Below are positions 11,100-21,993 of a DNA stretch of 64,000 bases, one piece after another; positions within the stretch are counted from its first letter, which is position 1, and the number at the start of each line of letters is the position of its first letter. The notes below the pieces were generated by a model. The model did no database searches, had not been told where the DNA came from, and saw nothing but the letters and a program-made list of their open reading frames with translations. The DNA is from Hemerocallis citrina. Its lineage: Eukaryota > Streptophyta > Magnoliopsida > Asparagales > Asphodelaceae. The stretch covers positions 39,783,825 to 39,847,824 of the forward strand of contig CM030364.1 in the NCBI GenBank assembly GCA_017893485.1. The letters run 5' to 3'. Made by a program: the position numbers and the translations under genes.

Positions 11100-11610
11100 T
11101 CGAAGGACGTGGCTCCATCGGATGTGACCATCTGAAGACCTTGCGTGGATCTCGATGTAAAAGATGGGGTGGATCACGAGAAAACAATGCTATCTTGTCA
11201 TTTTGTGGTCGTGGTCCAATCTGTCCGTCTGATGGAGATCTTGCACGGATCTCGATGTAAAAGATGGTGTGGATCACGAGAAAATGCTATCTTGTCGTTT
11301 TGTGGTTGTGGTCCAATCTGAGTCGTCTGATCAAGATCTTGCACGAATTCTGAAGAGAAAGTTGTTTTTCTCCAATACGGAGCTCGAATCGCTAGTCGCT
11401 CAGATTTGGGCCCCGAGGGACGTGGTACGATCTGAACCGTCCATCTGAAGATCTTGCACGGATCTCGATGTAAAAGACAGTGTGGATCACGAGAAAACGC
11501 TATCTTGTCGTTTTGTGGCCGTGGTCCGCTCTGAGCCGTCTGATCACGACCTCGCACGAATTATGAGGAGAAAGTTGTTTTTCTCCAATACGCAGCTCAG
11601 AATGCAGGTC
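11100..11610. repeat. Tandem repeat block of Tat element A, inner copies
   Basis: These are two to three further copies of the approximately 215-bp unit found at 5100-5960 (GATCTTGCACGAATTCTGA, AAAGTTGTTTTTCTCCAATAC and CGCTATCTTGTCGTTTTGTG motifs recur). The array therefore flanks the antisense ORF on both sides. Confidence 0.75.
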
Positions 11611-11787
11611 GCCCGGGAATGTATGCCTGAATATCTTCATCAGTTATCCAGCCAAGTGAAGCAATGGGCATTCATTAAGCACTCCTCCAAGTATTCTTCT
11701 CCCATGTCTAGTATAGTTGTAGAAATTTTATCAGTCACCCAGCAAAGTGGTCCAGATTCCGAACGCGTCGTTCGAGTAAATTTTAGC

Positions 11788-12600
11788 GGTTGTGGGAGCA
11801 GTTCCGAATGGCGAACCACTTCTAGTTTGCTTAAGAGCGAGCCTGCGAAGCAGAATCGAGCCAAGTTTTGGACTCCGAACACGTTGTTTGAATAAATTTC
11901 AACGGTTGTGGGAGTAGTTCCGAATGGCGAACCACTTCTAGCTCGCTTAAGAGTGAGCCTGCAAAGCGGAATCGAGCCAAGTTTTGGACTCCGAACACGT
12001 TGTTCGAGTAAATTTCAACGGTTGTGGGAGCAGTTCCGAATGGCAAACCACTTCTAGCTTGCTTAAGAGCAAGCCTGCGAAGCAGAATCGAGCCAAGTTT
12101 TGGACTCCGAACACGTCATTCGAGTAAATTTCAACGGTTGTGGGAGCAGTTCCGAATGGCGAACCACTTCTAGCTCACTTAAGAGCGAGCTTGCGAAGCG
12201 GAATCGAGCCAAGTTTTGGACTTCGAACACGTCGTTGGAATACATTTCAACTGTTGTGGGAGCAGTTCCGAATGGCGAACCACTTCTGACTCGCTTAAGA
12301 GCGAGGCTGCGAAGTGGAATCGAGCCAAGTTTTGGACTCCAAACACGTCGTTCGAATAAATTTCAACGGTTGTGGGAGCAGTTCCGAATGGCAAACCACT
12401 TCTAGCTCTCTTAAGAGCGAGCCTGCGAAGCGGAATTGAGCCAAGTTTTGGACTCCGAACACGTCGTTTGAATCAATTTCAACGGTTGTGGGAGCAGTTC
12501 TGAATGGTGAACCACTTCCAGCTCGCTTAAGAGCGAGCCTGCGAAGTGGAATCGAGCCAAATTTTGGACTCCGAACATGTCCTTTGAATATGCATCATTA
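11788..12600. repeat. 116-bp tandem array in Tat element A (7 units)
   Basis: The motif GGTTGTGGGAGCAGTTCCGA recurs at 11788, 11904, 12020, 12136, 12252, 12368 and 12484, an exact 116-bp period with few substitutions. Each unit carries GAACCACTTCTAGCTCGCTTAAG, a short inverted CTCGCTTAAGAGCGAG hairpin, and TTTTGGACTCCGAACACGTCG. It sits just downstream (element sense) of pol. The many short minus-strand frames in it are repeat translations. Confidence 0.92.
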
Positions 12601-12784
12601 AAGGTCCTAAACAGAGAGACAAAATAATCACAAGAGAAATATGAGGGGAAAGAAGTTCTTTATTGATAACTGCTAATCGGCTGCTTCTAAGTTGCAAGCC
12701 GTTATTACAATGGGAACATAAAGAAGCAAAGTACAAATAAAAAGACAGGAATGGCTTGACATTTGAAGGTACTTGGAGAGGCGT

Positions 12785-15559
12785 TCAGGCTCTCTCTTGA
12801 TACTTCAGTAAATGATCGGCATTCCAAGTTTTGGGTATCTCTCTGCCTTCAAAATCTTCAAGATGATACGCTCAGGGGCGGACTAATTTGGAAACTTTGT
12901 ACGGTCCATCCCAATTCGGAGCTAGCTTACTCTTTTGGCTGGGAAACGAGATAGCTAGATTTCTGAGGACTAAGTCCCCTTCTTTGAGATCCGTGGGACG
13001 GACTCTTCTGTTGTAGGCCTGCTCTATTCTTCTCCGATAATTTTGCTGGCAAATTGAAGCTCTTTCATGGAGCTCGTCAATAAGGTCCAAATTTGCCCGG
13101 AGATTTCTAGCATTCTGCTCTTCATCATAAGCAATAAGGCGAAGGGATGGCAGACTAACTTCTAAAGGGATCACAGCCTCGGACCCATAGGTGAGATTGA
13201 AGGGCGACTCTCCTGTGGGGGTTCGTTTCGTAGTGCAGTAGTTCCACAATAAGTTAGGAAGTTGTTCTGCCCATAAGCCTTTGGCGGCCTTATCTAATCT
13301 CTTCTTGATGCAGGAGAGAATCTGCCTATTGGCATTCTCCACTTGACCATTGGACTGAGGATGGGAGATGGAGGAGAAGCGTTGCTGAATGCCGAGGTCT
13401 TCACACAAAGATTGGAATGCTGCCCCTGTAAATTGTGTTCCATTATCTGTTATTAGAACCCAAGGTACACCGAACCTACAGATTACATTTCTCCAAAAGA
13501 ACTGCAGCACTTTGTTCTCAGTAATTGTGGCCAGAGGTTCGGCCTCGATCCACTTAGAGAAGTAGTCGATTGAAACGACTAGGAACTTGAACTGGCCCGA
13601 AGCTGGCAGAAATGGACCTAGCAAGTCCATCCCCCGCATTGCGAAGGGAATTGGGCGTGAGAGAGATGTGAGTTGTGCTTGGGTTAGGCGACGGATGTTG
13701 GAGAACTGCTGACAAGGGCCACATTGCCGGACGTGTTGCTCTGCATCTCGAAGTAGTGCAGGCCTAAAAATACCCGTAGTTTAAAACTTTCCTGGCAAGG
13801 GACCTTGATCCCGAGTCGGCGCCGCCTATGCCTTCATGGAGTTCTTACAGGGCATACGAGGCTTCTTCCGGGGAGAGGCATCTCAAGTAGGGTCTGCCAT
13901 CTACTTGGGTATCGGAGCATTTGTACAAGACTCCTTCAACAAGGGTGTACCGCTCTGCTCTTGTTCGGATTCGACGGGCTTCTTTTGGATCTTGGGGAAG
14001 GGTCCCATCCCTGAGGAATTCTATCAAAGGCTTCATCTAGTTGTTCCGGAGTTGGACGGGCTGCGACTCCATCGAGTCGGGGGCTTCTTCTTCTATGTTT
14101 GGTCTTAGGAGTACTTCGATTAGGACGGTCTGCTCGAGACCTTGGAGTGAGGAGGAGGCCAATTTGGAGAGGACATTTGCTTGGGAATTTTCTTCTCGAG
14201 GGATCCACTGGATTTGTGCCTCTTCAAACGAATCCATGAGACTTCGGACCTTGGCTAGGTACTTAGCCATTCGGTCGTCTTGCATCTCGTACTCTCCTAA
14301 GACCTGATTCATGACCAGCTGCGAGTCACTGAATATTCGGATACACTGTGTCCCTGCCTTGCGAGCCATACCCAGGCCTGTTATCAGGGCCTCATACTCA
14401 GGTTCGTTGTTGGAGGCTTTAAAGTTGATGCGGAGGGAGTATTGGAGAACGAAGTCATCTGGGCCTGCCAGAATGACTCCGGTTCTGCTCCCTTCAGCGC
14501 AAGAAGACCCATCTACATATACTGTCCAGATGGGTGACCCATTTGCGGCTTGACTCACTTCCAGGATGGTGCTTTTTACGATAAACTTAGCAAGAGCTTG
14601 AGCTTTGATAGCGGTCCGAGGCTGATACGATATGTCATGTTAACAGAGCTCGATCGACCACTTCATTAGACGACCGGAGGTCTCGGGCTTGTGCAGGACT
14701 TGTTTGAGCGACTGGTCGGTAAGAACGACCACCGAGTGGGATTGAAAATAGGGACAGAGCTTCCTGGCTGCCATCACCAAGGCGTAGGCTATCTTTTCCA
14801 ATCTCGGATAGCAGAGCTCGGCGTCTCTGAGAACCTTGCTCACATAATACATAGGCTTCTGAGCCTTGTCTTCTTCCCCCACTAGGATAGCGCTGAGGGT
14901 CTGCTCGGAGGCAGCGAGGTAGAGGTAGAGTGTTTCTCCGAGAATAGGCTTTCTGAGGAGTGGGAGGTTGACCAGATAGGCTTCCAGTTGGTCGAACGAT
15001 TCTTACTGCTGTTGGCCCCACTCAAAGCCCTTAGCCCCCCTAAGGGCTTTAAAGAAAGGAAGACACTTCTCTCCTGACTTAGACAGGAAGTGCCCTATGG
15101 CGGCGAGGCGTCCTGTAAGCTTTTGAGCCTCTTTCATACTTGTAGGAGGGGCCATATCCAGTATGGCTTTGATCTTTTTGGGGTTGGCTTCAATCCCCCT
15201 CTGACTGACCATGAAGCCTAGGAACTTGGCGGACTAGACTCCGAACACACACTTGTTCGGGTTAAGTCTCATATCATGCTTCCTCAACACGTCGAAGGCT
15301 TCTTGTAGGTCGGCAACATGGTCGGACCCGTGAATACTTTTCACTAGCATATCATTGATGTACACTTCCATGTTTCAGCCGATCTGATTTTGGAAGACCT
15401 TGTTGACGAGGCGCTGGTAGGTGGCACCAGCATTTTTGAGCCTGAAGGGCATCACTCGGTAGCAATAGAGACCTTGATCAGCGACGAAGGAGGTTTTCGG
15501 GATGTCCGGGGGGAACATCTGATCTGGTTGTATCCGGAGAAGGCATCCATGAAGCTCAG
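12785..15559 (-). pseudogene. pol of Tat element A, decayed and cut by the gap
   Basis: On the minus strand, from the gap leftward: part of the reverse transcriptase (FMDAFSGYNQI, YCYRVMPFRLKNAGATYQR), an RNase H region (AYALVMAARKL, VVLTDQSLKQVLHKPET), a second archaeal-type RNase H (VYVDGSSCAEGS, SDSQLVMNQVLGEYE, REENSQANVLSKLAS), and integrase (IDYFSKWIEAEPL, TDNGTQFTGAAF, HPQSNGQVENANR) ending near HLLKYQE. In the second RNase H one expected Asp reads Asn (QANVLSK against QADALSK in element B). The reading is broken by several frameshifts and stops, and the N-terminal RT, protease and gag are lost in the N gap. It is more decayed than element B. Confidence 0.9.
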
Positions 15560-16059
15560 NNNNNNNNNNNNNNNNNNNNNNNNNNNNNNNNNNNNNNNNN
15601 NNNNNNNNNNNNNNNNNNNNNNNNNNNNNNNNNNNNNNNNNNNNNNNNNNNNNNNNNNNNNNNNNNNNNNNNNNNNNNNNNNNNNNNNNNNNNNNNNNNN
15701 NNNNNNNNNNNNNNNNNNNNNNNNNNNNNNNNNNNNNNNNNNNNNNNNNNNNNNNNNNNNNNNNNNNNNNNNNNNNNNNNNNNNNNNNNNNNNNNNNNNN
15801 NNNNNNNNNNNNNNNNNNNNNNNNNNNNNNNNNNNNNNNNNNNNNNNNNNNNNNNNNNNNNNNNNNNNNNNNNNNNNNNNNNNNNNNNNNNNNNNNNNNN
15901 NNNNNNNNNNNNNNNNNNNNNNNNNNNNNNNNNNNNNNNNNNNNNNNNNNNNNNNNNNNNNNNNNNNNNNNNNNNNNNNNNNNNNNNNNNNNNNNNNNNN
16001 NNNNNNNNNNNNNNNNNNNNNNNNNNNNNNNNNNNNNNNNNNNNNNNNNNNNNNNNNNN
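15560..16059. other. Scaffold gap of exactly 500 N
   Basis: Exactly 500 undetermined bases separate element A pol from element B. A round number is typically an arbitrary spacer between contigs, so the real distance is unknown. Apparent reading frames across it are artefacts. Confidence 0.97.
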
Positions 16060-16285
16060 CCCCTGTAGGAGAGGACGAAGACTCGCAGACCGCTTTTAGC
16101 AATGCTCTTCGGGTTCAGTGTATTCGGCACAATCAGTCGAAAATATTAGCCAAGCGAGGCGATTTGCTCTCTGATATCCATCACTTGTAGTCCATGGAGG
16201 CCAAGCTTCGGAAGGAGGCGGGAGAGCTATCAGCTGAAGTGGATGGACTGGCGACCGAACGGGACAGTGAAGACATTTCTGTTTG
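16060..16285 (+). pseudogene. Tail of the antisense coiled-coil ORF of Tat element B
   Basis: A plus-strand frame reads ALRVQCIRHNQSKILAKRGD, a stop, then MEAKLRKEAGELSAEVDGLA and a stop after SEDISV. Its Leu/Glu/Lys pattern and its position between a tandem array and the (missing) 3' LTR match the antisense coiled-coil ORF of element A. The N-terminal part would lie in the gap. Confidence 0.55.
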
Positions 16286-16375
16286 AAGACCAAGTGTAGC
16301 GGGTCGGAGCTGTATTTTTTGTTTTCTAATACTTTGTTACCAGGGAAAGATTGCTTTGTATCGTGTCCCAATCAT

Positions 16376-16381
16376 TAATAA
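16376..16381 (+). terminator. Possible polyadenylation signal of the antisense ORF of element B
   Basis: An AATAAA hexamer lies in CATTAATAAAATTTC about 90 bp after the last coiled-coil stop codon, in T-rich DNA. It is consistent with the antisense gene having its own transcript end. Confidence 0.4.
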
Positions 16382-16499
16382 AATTTCTTTTAAGGATTAG
16401 CATCTTTCGTTGCTCTGCGTATTTAATTTGCTTGTGAGTGTGTTGGTCGTGCCGAGATTTACGAGCCGAGCGCATAGTGCCGTCGGCAAGAATCTCGAG

Positions 16500-16790
16500 G
16501 AGAACTAGTTTGTACGGGAACGCTATCTTGTCGTTAGCGCACTGACAAGATCCGGGTCGTTAGATTTTGGCACGAATCACGAGACGGCTCTGTTCCCAAG
16601 AAAACGCTATCTTGTCGTCTAGCATCGCTGGCGAGATCTTGGCCGGCTGATCGGGATCCTACGCGAAAGTTGAGGAGAAAGTGAATTTTCTCCGTTTGCA
16701 GGATCGGAATGGCACTTGCTCGGCACCCGACCGGAATGGCATTTGATCGGGATGGCACCTGCGAAGTCGAGGGGTGAGCCGAGCTCTTTT
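16500..16790. repeat. Diverged repeat units before the 110-bp array of element B
   Basis: ACGCTATCTTGTCG occurs twice (near 16520 and 16604) with GATCCGGGTCG and AAAGTTGAGGAGAAAGTGAATTTTCTCC motifs that are diverged counterparts of the approximately 215-bp unit of element A. No gene is present. Confidence 0.55.
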
Positions 16791-16826
16791 CAATGGTGAA
16801 GTTCGCCGGTCATGGCAAATGTCGAC

Positions 16827-17816
16827 GGTTGTGGGAGCAATTCCGAACGGTGATCTACTCCTAACTCGCCGAGAAGCAAGTTTGGGGAGTGGAATCGAAC
16901 CAAGTGTTGGACTCCGGAACCATCGGTGTAGTCCAATGGTTGTGGGAGCAATTCCGAACGGCGATCTACCTCTGGCTCGTCCGGGGGCGAGCCGAGGAGG
17001 TAAAGTCGAGCCGAGTGTTGGACTCCGAACCATCGGTGTAGTTCAACGGTTGTGGGAGCAATTCCGAACGGCGATCTACCTCTGGCTCGTCCGGGGGCGA
17101 GCCGAGGAGGTAAAGTCGAGCCGAGTGTTGGACTCCGAACCATCGGTGTAGTTCAACGGTTGTGGGAGCAATTCCGAATGGCGATCTACCTCTGGCTCGT
17201 CCGGGGCGAGCCGAGGAGGTAAAGTCGAGCCGAGTGTTGGACTCCGAACCATCGGTGTAGTTCAATGGTTGTGGGAGCAATTCCGAACGGCGATCTACCT
17301 CTGGCTCGTCCGGGGGCGAGCCGAGGAGGTAAAGTCGAGCCGAGTGTTGGACTCCGAACTATCGGTGTAGTTCAACGGTTGTGGGAGCAATTCCGAACGA
17401 CGATCTACCTCTGGCTCGTCCGGGGGCGAGCCGAGGAGGTAAAGTCGAGTCGAGTGTTGGACTCCGAACCATCGGTGTAGTTCAACGGTTGTGGGAGCAG
17501 TTCCGAACGGCGATCTACCTCTGGCTCGTCCGGGGGCGAGCCGAGGAGGTAAAGTCGAGCCGAGTGTTGGACTCCGAACCATCGGTGTAGTTCAACGGTT
17601 GTGGGAGCAATTCCAAACGGCGATCTACCTCTGGCTCGTCCGGGGGCGAGCCGAGGAGGTAAAGTCGAGCCGAGTGTTGGACTCCGAACCATCGGTGTAG
17701 TTCAACGGTTGTGGGAGCAGTTCCGAACGGCGATCTACCTCTGGCTCATCCGGGGGCGAGCCGAGGAGGTAAAGTCGAGCCGGACATTGGACTCCGAACC
17801 ATTGGTTGAAATCGAA
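16827..17816. repeat. 110-bp tandem array in Tat element B (9 units)
   Basis: GGTTGTGGGAGCAATTCCGA recurs at 16827, 16938, 17048, 17158, 17267, 17377, 17487, 17597 and 17707, a period of 109-111 bp. The units are nearly identical. Each carries CGATCTACCTCTGGCTCGTC, an inverted GGCTCGTCCGGGGGCGAGCC stem, and GTGTTGGACTCCGAACCATC. The monomer is clearly homologous to the 116-bp unit of element A. Frames in both directions merely repeat and are not genes. Confidence 0.93.
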
Positions 17817-17975
17817 TTAAAAAACAGATGATAAGGGCGGAGAGAGGTATGCAAATTTATAAGTATAAAAGAGCATTCTTCATTGATAATCAACGGCGAA
17901 CCGTTTTACATATTACAACTTATGAAAATAGATTTACAAGTTAGAGGAGAGGAATGGCTCGATATCCTGTGATAC

Positions 17976-19064
17976 TTAAAGTGGCGCCAGGGCGCTTTCT
18001 TGGTATTTCAGGAGGTGGTCGACATTCCAGGTCCTCGGAATCTCTCTGCCCTCTAGATCTTCCAGACGATATGCCCCGGGCCGAACTACCCTTGTGATCT
18101 TGTAAGGCCCTTCCCAGTTCGGCGTCAGCTTGCTCTTCTGATTGGGGAAGGATATGGCCAGTTTTCTCAAGACTAAATCCCCTTGCTTAAGGTTGGTGGG
18201 TCGGACCTTCTTGTTGTATGCCAACTCGACCCTTCTTCGGTAATTCTGTTGCCGAATTGACGCCCTTTCCCTCAGCTCATCTACCAAATCCAAGTTTGCC
18301 CTGAGGTCTCTGGCATTCTGTTCCTCATTGTAGGCTGCAAGGCGAGGGGAAGGTATGCCGAGCTCGAGGGGTATCACCGCCTCGGACCCGTAGGTGAGGT
18401 TGAAAGGGGACTCTCCTGTGGGGGTTCGCTTGCTCGTGCGGTAGTTCCATAGAACGTTGGGGAGTTGGTCGACCCATAAGCCTTTGGAGCATTTTTCCAG
18501 CCTTTTCTTGATACCTACGAGGATCTGCCGATTAGCATTTTCAGCCTGTCCGTTCGACTGAGGGTGGGAGACGGACGAGAAGCGCTGCTGGATGGCAAGG
18601 TCGTCGCACAGAGCTCGGAATGCTGCGCCAGTGAACTGAGTCCCGTTGTCCGTCACAAGGACACGGGGGATGCCGAATCTGCAGATGATGTTCTTCCAGA
18701 AAAATTGAACCATATTGTTCTCGGTTATAGTGGCGAGGGGCTCGGCCTCGATCCACTTCGAGAAGTAGTCAATGGCTACGACCAAGAACTTGAACTGACC
18801 CGGAGCTGGAGGGAAAGGCCCTAGTAAATCCATCCCCCACATTGCGAAGGGGATAGGACTCGATAGGGAGGCGAGGTTGGCTTGAGGGAGAAGACGAATA
18901 CTGGAGTGTCTCTGACAGGAGCCACATTGCCGAACGTTAGAGTCGGCCAGAAGTACCCATAATTCAAGGCTTTCCGAGCCAAGGACCTCAACCCTGAGTG
19001 AGCTCCGCCGATACCCTCGTGGAGCTCTTGCAGAGCATAGTCGGCCTGTTCTGGAGAGAGGCAC
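17976..19064 (-). pseudogene. Integrase of Tat element B
   Basis: Minus-strand frame with the second half of the zinc-binding region (QCGSCQRH), the catalytic core (IDYFSKWIEAEPL, TDNGTQFTGAAF, HPQSNGQAENANR; the D, D and E residues are present), the GPYKITRVVRPGAYRLEDLEG C-terminal segment and the end WNVDHLLKYQESALAPL, the normal end of a Tat pol. It would insert the cDNA into the genome. The frame does not join the upstream RNase H frame: compared with element A, about 20 bases are missing where YFWPTL should lead to the Cys-Cys half, so the zinc-binding domain is split and shifted. The core itself is uninterrupted. Confidence 0.9.
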
Positions 19065-20640
19065 CTTAGGTACGGTCGGCCATCAACCTGCGAGAAGGAA
19101 CGCTTGTACAAGATTCCCTCGATCAAGCCATACCTCTCGGCCCTGGTCCGGACTCGGCGTGCTTCTTTGGGGTCTTCGGGGAGGAGCCCGTCCCGTAAGA
19201 ACTCCACCAACGGCTTCATCCAATTATCCTGCAACATGACCGACAATGACTCCACCGAGCCGGATGTCTCGTCTTCTATGCTCGGCCTAGAGAGGACCTC
19301 GATCAGAACGGTCTGTTCAAGACCTTGTAGGGATGATGAGGCCAACTTGGAGAGGGCATCGGCCTGCGAATTCTCCTCACGAGGGACCCGTTGGATGAGC
19401 GCCTCTTCGAACCGGCTCATGAGGGCCCGGACCTTAGCGAGGTACCTCGCCATCCGCTCGTCTCGGGCCTCGTACTCGCCCAAGACTTGGTTCACGATAA
19501 GCTGGGAGTCGCTATGGATTCGGAGGCGCCGTGCCCCAGCACTTCGGGCAAGTCCGAGGCCTGCGATGAGTGCTTCGTACTCCGCCTCATTGTTCGAGGC
19601 CTTGAAGTTCATACGGATTGCATACTGGAGGACGAAGTTGTCAGGGCCGTTCAGGATGATACCGGCGCCGCTTCCTTCGTTACAGGAGGAGCCGTCCACG
19701 AAGACTGTCCAAATGGGGGGTCCATTCGGGACGTGGCTGGCTTCAGGGATGGTGGACTCTACGATGAAGTCGGCGAGGGCTTGTGCTTTGATTGCTGTCC
19801 GAGGTTGGTACGAGATGTCATGTTGGCTCAGCTCTATGGACCACTTCATTAGCCTGCTCGAGGTCTCAGGCTTGTGGAGGATTTGCTTCAGAGGTTGGTC
19901 GGTGAGGACAACGACCGAGTGGGATTGAAAGTACGGCCGGAGCTTCCTCGCCACCATGACCAGGGCGTAGGCCATCTTCTCTATCTTCGGATAGCGGAGC
20001 TCGGCGTCCCGAAGTACCTTGCTCACGTAGTAGATGGGCCTTTGGGCCCGGTCTTCCTCTCTCACCAAAACAGCAATTAGGGTCTGCTCGGAAGCAGCCA
20101 AGTAGATGAAGAGGGTTTCCCCCGGGACAGGTTTGCTGAGCAGAGGGGGGTTTACCAAGTAGGCCTTCAGTTGGTCGAACGATTCCTGTTGCGGCTGGCC
20201 CCATTCAAAACCCTTGGCCCCCCTGAGTGCCTTAAAGAAGGGGAGGCACTTTTCCCAAGACTTCGAGAGGAACCGGCCGATAGCGGCGAGCCGACCCGTT
20301 AGCTTCTGCACCTCCTTGACGTTCCGGGGCAGAGCCATGTCCAATATGGCCTTGATCTTCTCGGGATTGGCTTCGATCCCTCGCTGGCTCACCATGAAGC
20401 TGAGGAACTTTCCCGAAGAGACCCCGAACGCACACTTGTTCAGGTTCAGCCGCATGCTGTGCCTCCTCAACATGCCGAATTCCTCCTGGAGGTCGGCCAC
20501 GTGGTCAGTGCCTCGGATGCTCTTGACGAGCATGTCGTCAACGTACACCTCCATGTTCCGGCCTATCTGGCTCTGGAAGACCTTGTTGACGAAGCGCTGG
20601 TAGGTGGCGCCCGCATTCTTCAACCCGAACGGCATGACCG
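18950..20640 (-). pseudogene. Reverse transcriptase (C-terminal part) and dual RNase H of Tat element B
   Basis: A long open minus-strand frame of about 560 real codons. Order: MPFGLKNAGATYQR and VYVDDMLVKS (catalytic YVDD intact) of the reverse transcriptase; the RT connection; the Ty3-type RNase H (YVSKVLRDAELRYPKIEK, VVLTDQPLKQ); then a second, archaeal-type RNase H with Asp in VFVDGSS, Glu in EYEALIAGLGLA, Asp in HSDSQLIVNQ and Asp in SQADALSK; then the start of the integrase zinc finger (HEGIGGAHSG, YFWPTL). A dual RNase H is a known hallmark of the Tat lineage. The frame is shifted by one missing base at its N-terminal side (near 20640, compare CATCACTCGGTAG in A with CATGACCGGTAG in B). 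Confidence 0.9.
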
Positions 20641-21192
20641 GTAGCAGTAGAGGCCCTGATCGGTGATGAAGGAGGTCTTCGAAATGTTCGGAGGGAACAT
20701 TCGGATCTGATTATAGCCGGAGAAGGCATCCATGAAGCTGAGGAGCTCATGGCCCGAGGTGGCATCAATGAGGGTGTCGATGTTCGGAAGAGGGAATGGG
20801 TCCTTCGGACACGCCTTATTCAGGTCGGTGAAGTCGATGCATATTCTCCAAGAACCGTTGGACTTCTTGACCATTACAACATTGGAGAGCCACTCGGGGT
20901 AGTTTACCTCCTGTATGAACTTAGCCTTCAAAAGTTTATCCACCTCCTCCTTGATAGCCTGCTGTCGCTTGGGAGCGAATTTTCGTCTCTTCTGCTGAAC
21001 CGGTTTGCACCCCGGTTCGACACTTAGGCGGTGGACTAGCAACTCCTCGGAGATGTCGGGCATATCCGCGGCTGACCAAGCAAACAGGTCACAGTTATCC
21101 CGGATGCACATAACCAAGTCAGAGCACAGCGCAGTTGGCAAGGACTTGCTGATGAGGAACTTTCGGCTCGGGTCCTCGTCCGAGAAGAGCAC
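20636..21192 (-). pseudogene. Reverse transcriptase (N-terminal part) of Tat element B
   Basis: Minus-strand frame with KFIQEVNYPEWLSNVVMVKK, WRICIDFTDLNKACPKD, LPNIDTLID and FMDAFSGYNQIRM (first catalytic Asp present), ending in YCYR where a single missing base shifts into the next frame. It contributes the fingers and first palm part of the polymerase. Upstream the frame meets a stop after PEPKF that separates it from the protease segment. Confidence 0.88.
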
Positions 21193-21225
21193 TTCTTCTA
21201 ACTCGTCCGCCGGCTCGGACGTGGG

Positions 21226-21990
21226 TCAGAATTTCGGCTCGGGGATTTCTAGTGTCTCGAGGGAGAGCACCGGTCCCCCAGTGGAAGTCATGTAGCACTT
21301 CCGAGCCGTCTCTTGGCTTCCCCTGACTTCCCCTACTCCCGACCGGGTGGGGAACTTCATTTTAAGGTGGTACGCTGAGGGGACAGCTTCCAGGGCAGCT
21401 AGGCCGGGTCGGCCTAGAATGACATTATACACGGTCGGGACGTCGACGACCATAAAGTCCATCGGCTCGGTCCGGGTAGTAGGGGTCTTTCCAGCAGTTA
21501 CGTCTAGGGTTATCACTCCCTCGACAGTTACTGGGACCCCCGTGAACCCGTGGAGTGTGTAACCAACCGGCTTGAGACGGTCCCGAGACAGCTGCAGCCC
21601 TCGGAAGGCCGAGAGGAAGAGGATGTTCACCGAGCTCCCGTTATCTACCAGGACCCTCTGCACCTTGAAGTTTGCCATGCGAAGGTCGATGACGAGGGCG
21701 TCACAGTGGGGAGTTCGGACCCCCTCGAGGTCTTCGTCGGAGAAAGTCACCGGGACTCCGAGGCCTTTGGGAGGAGGGGCGCTGTGAACTGAGTTGACCT
21801 CTCGAACGAAGGCCTTCCGAGAGGAGTTGGAGGAGCCCCCCATAGGCCCTCCATGGATGAGGTGCAGGACCCGTTCTTCCTCAAACTCGGGCGTCTCCTC
21901 GCGCCGCTCGGAGCGCTTGTTAGCCCCCCGAGGCGGAGGAGTACTGCGATCCGCCCGATCGTTTGCCTTTACAAATTTGGCCAGTTGCCC
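21226..21990 (-). pseudogene. Aspartic protease of Tat element B
   Basis: Minus-strand frame with the retroviral-type protease: active-site region VQRVLVDNGSSVNILF, with Asp and Gly-Ser as in Tat relatives, a flap-like region around TLHGFTG, and the YNVILGRPGL motif of the second hydrophobic strand. It would cut the Gag-Pol polyprotein. It is open from the in-frame stop at 21994 to another stop at 21226; the upstream part (RGQLAKFVKAND) is the linker from Gag. The nonsense codons make this copy unable to give a full polyprotein. Confidence 0.85.
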
Positions 21991-21993
21991 CCT

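Noticed and set aside
15375..16190. Long reading frames across the N gap
   Set aside because: They are open only because undetermined bases contain no stop codons.
16827..17816. Regular repeats that might suggest a CRISPR array
   Set aside because: Units of 110 bp are joined head to tail without unique spacers, inside a plant retrotransposon.
19104..19928. Long plus-strand frame opposite the Tat RNase H
   Set aside because: No family resemblance; it lies exactly over the well-supported minus-strand RNase H and pol frame.
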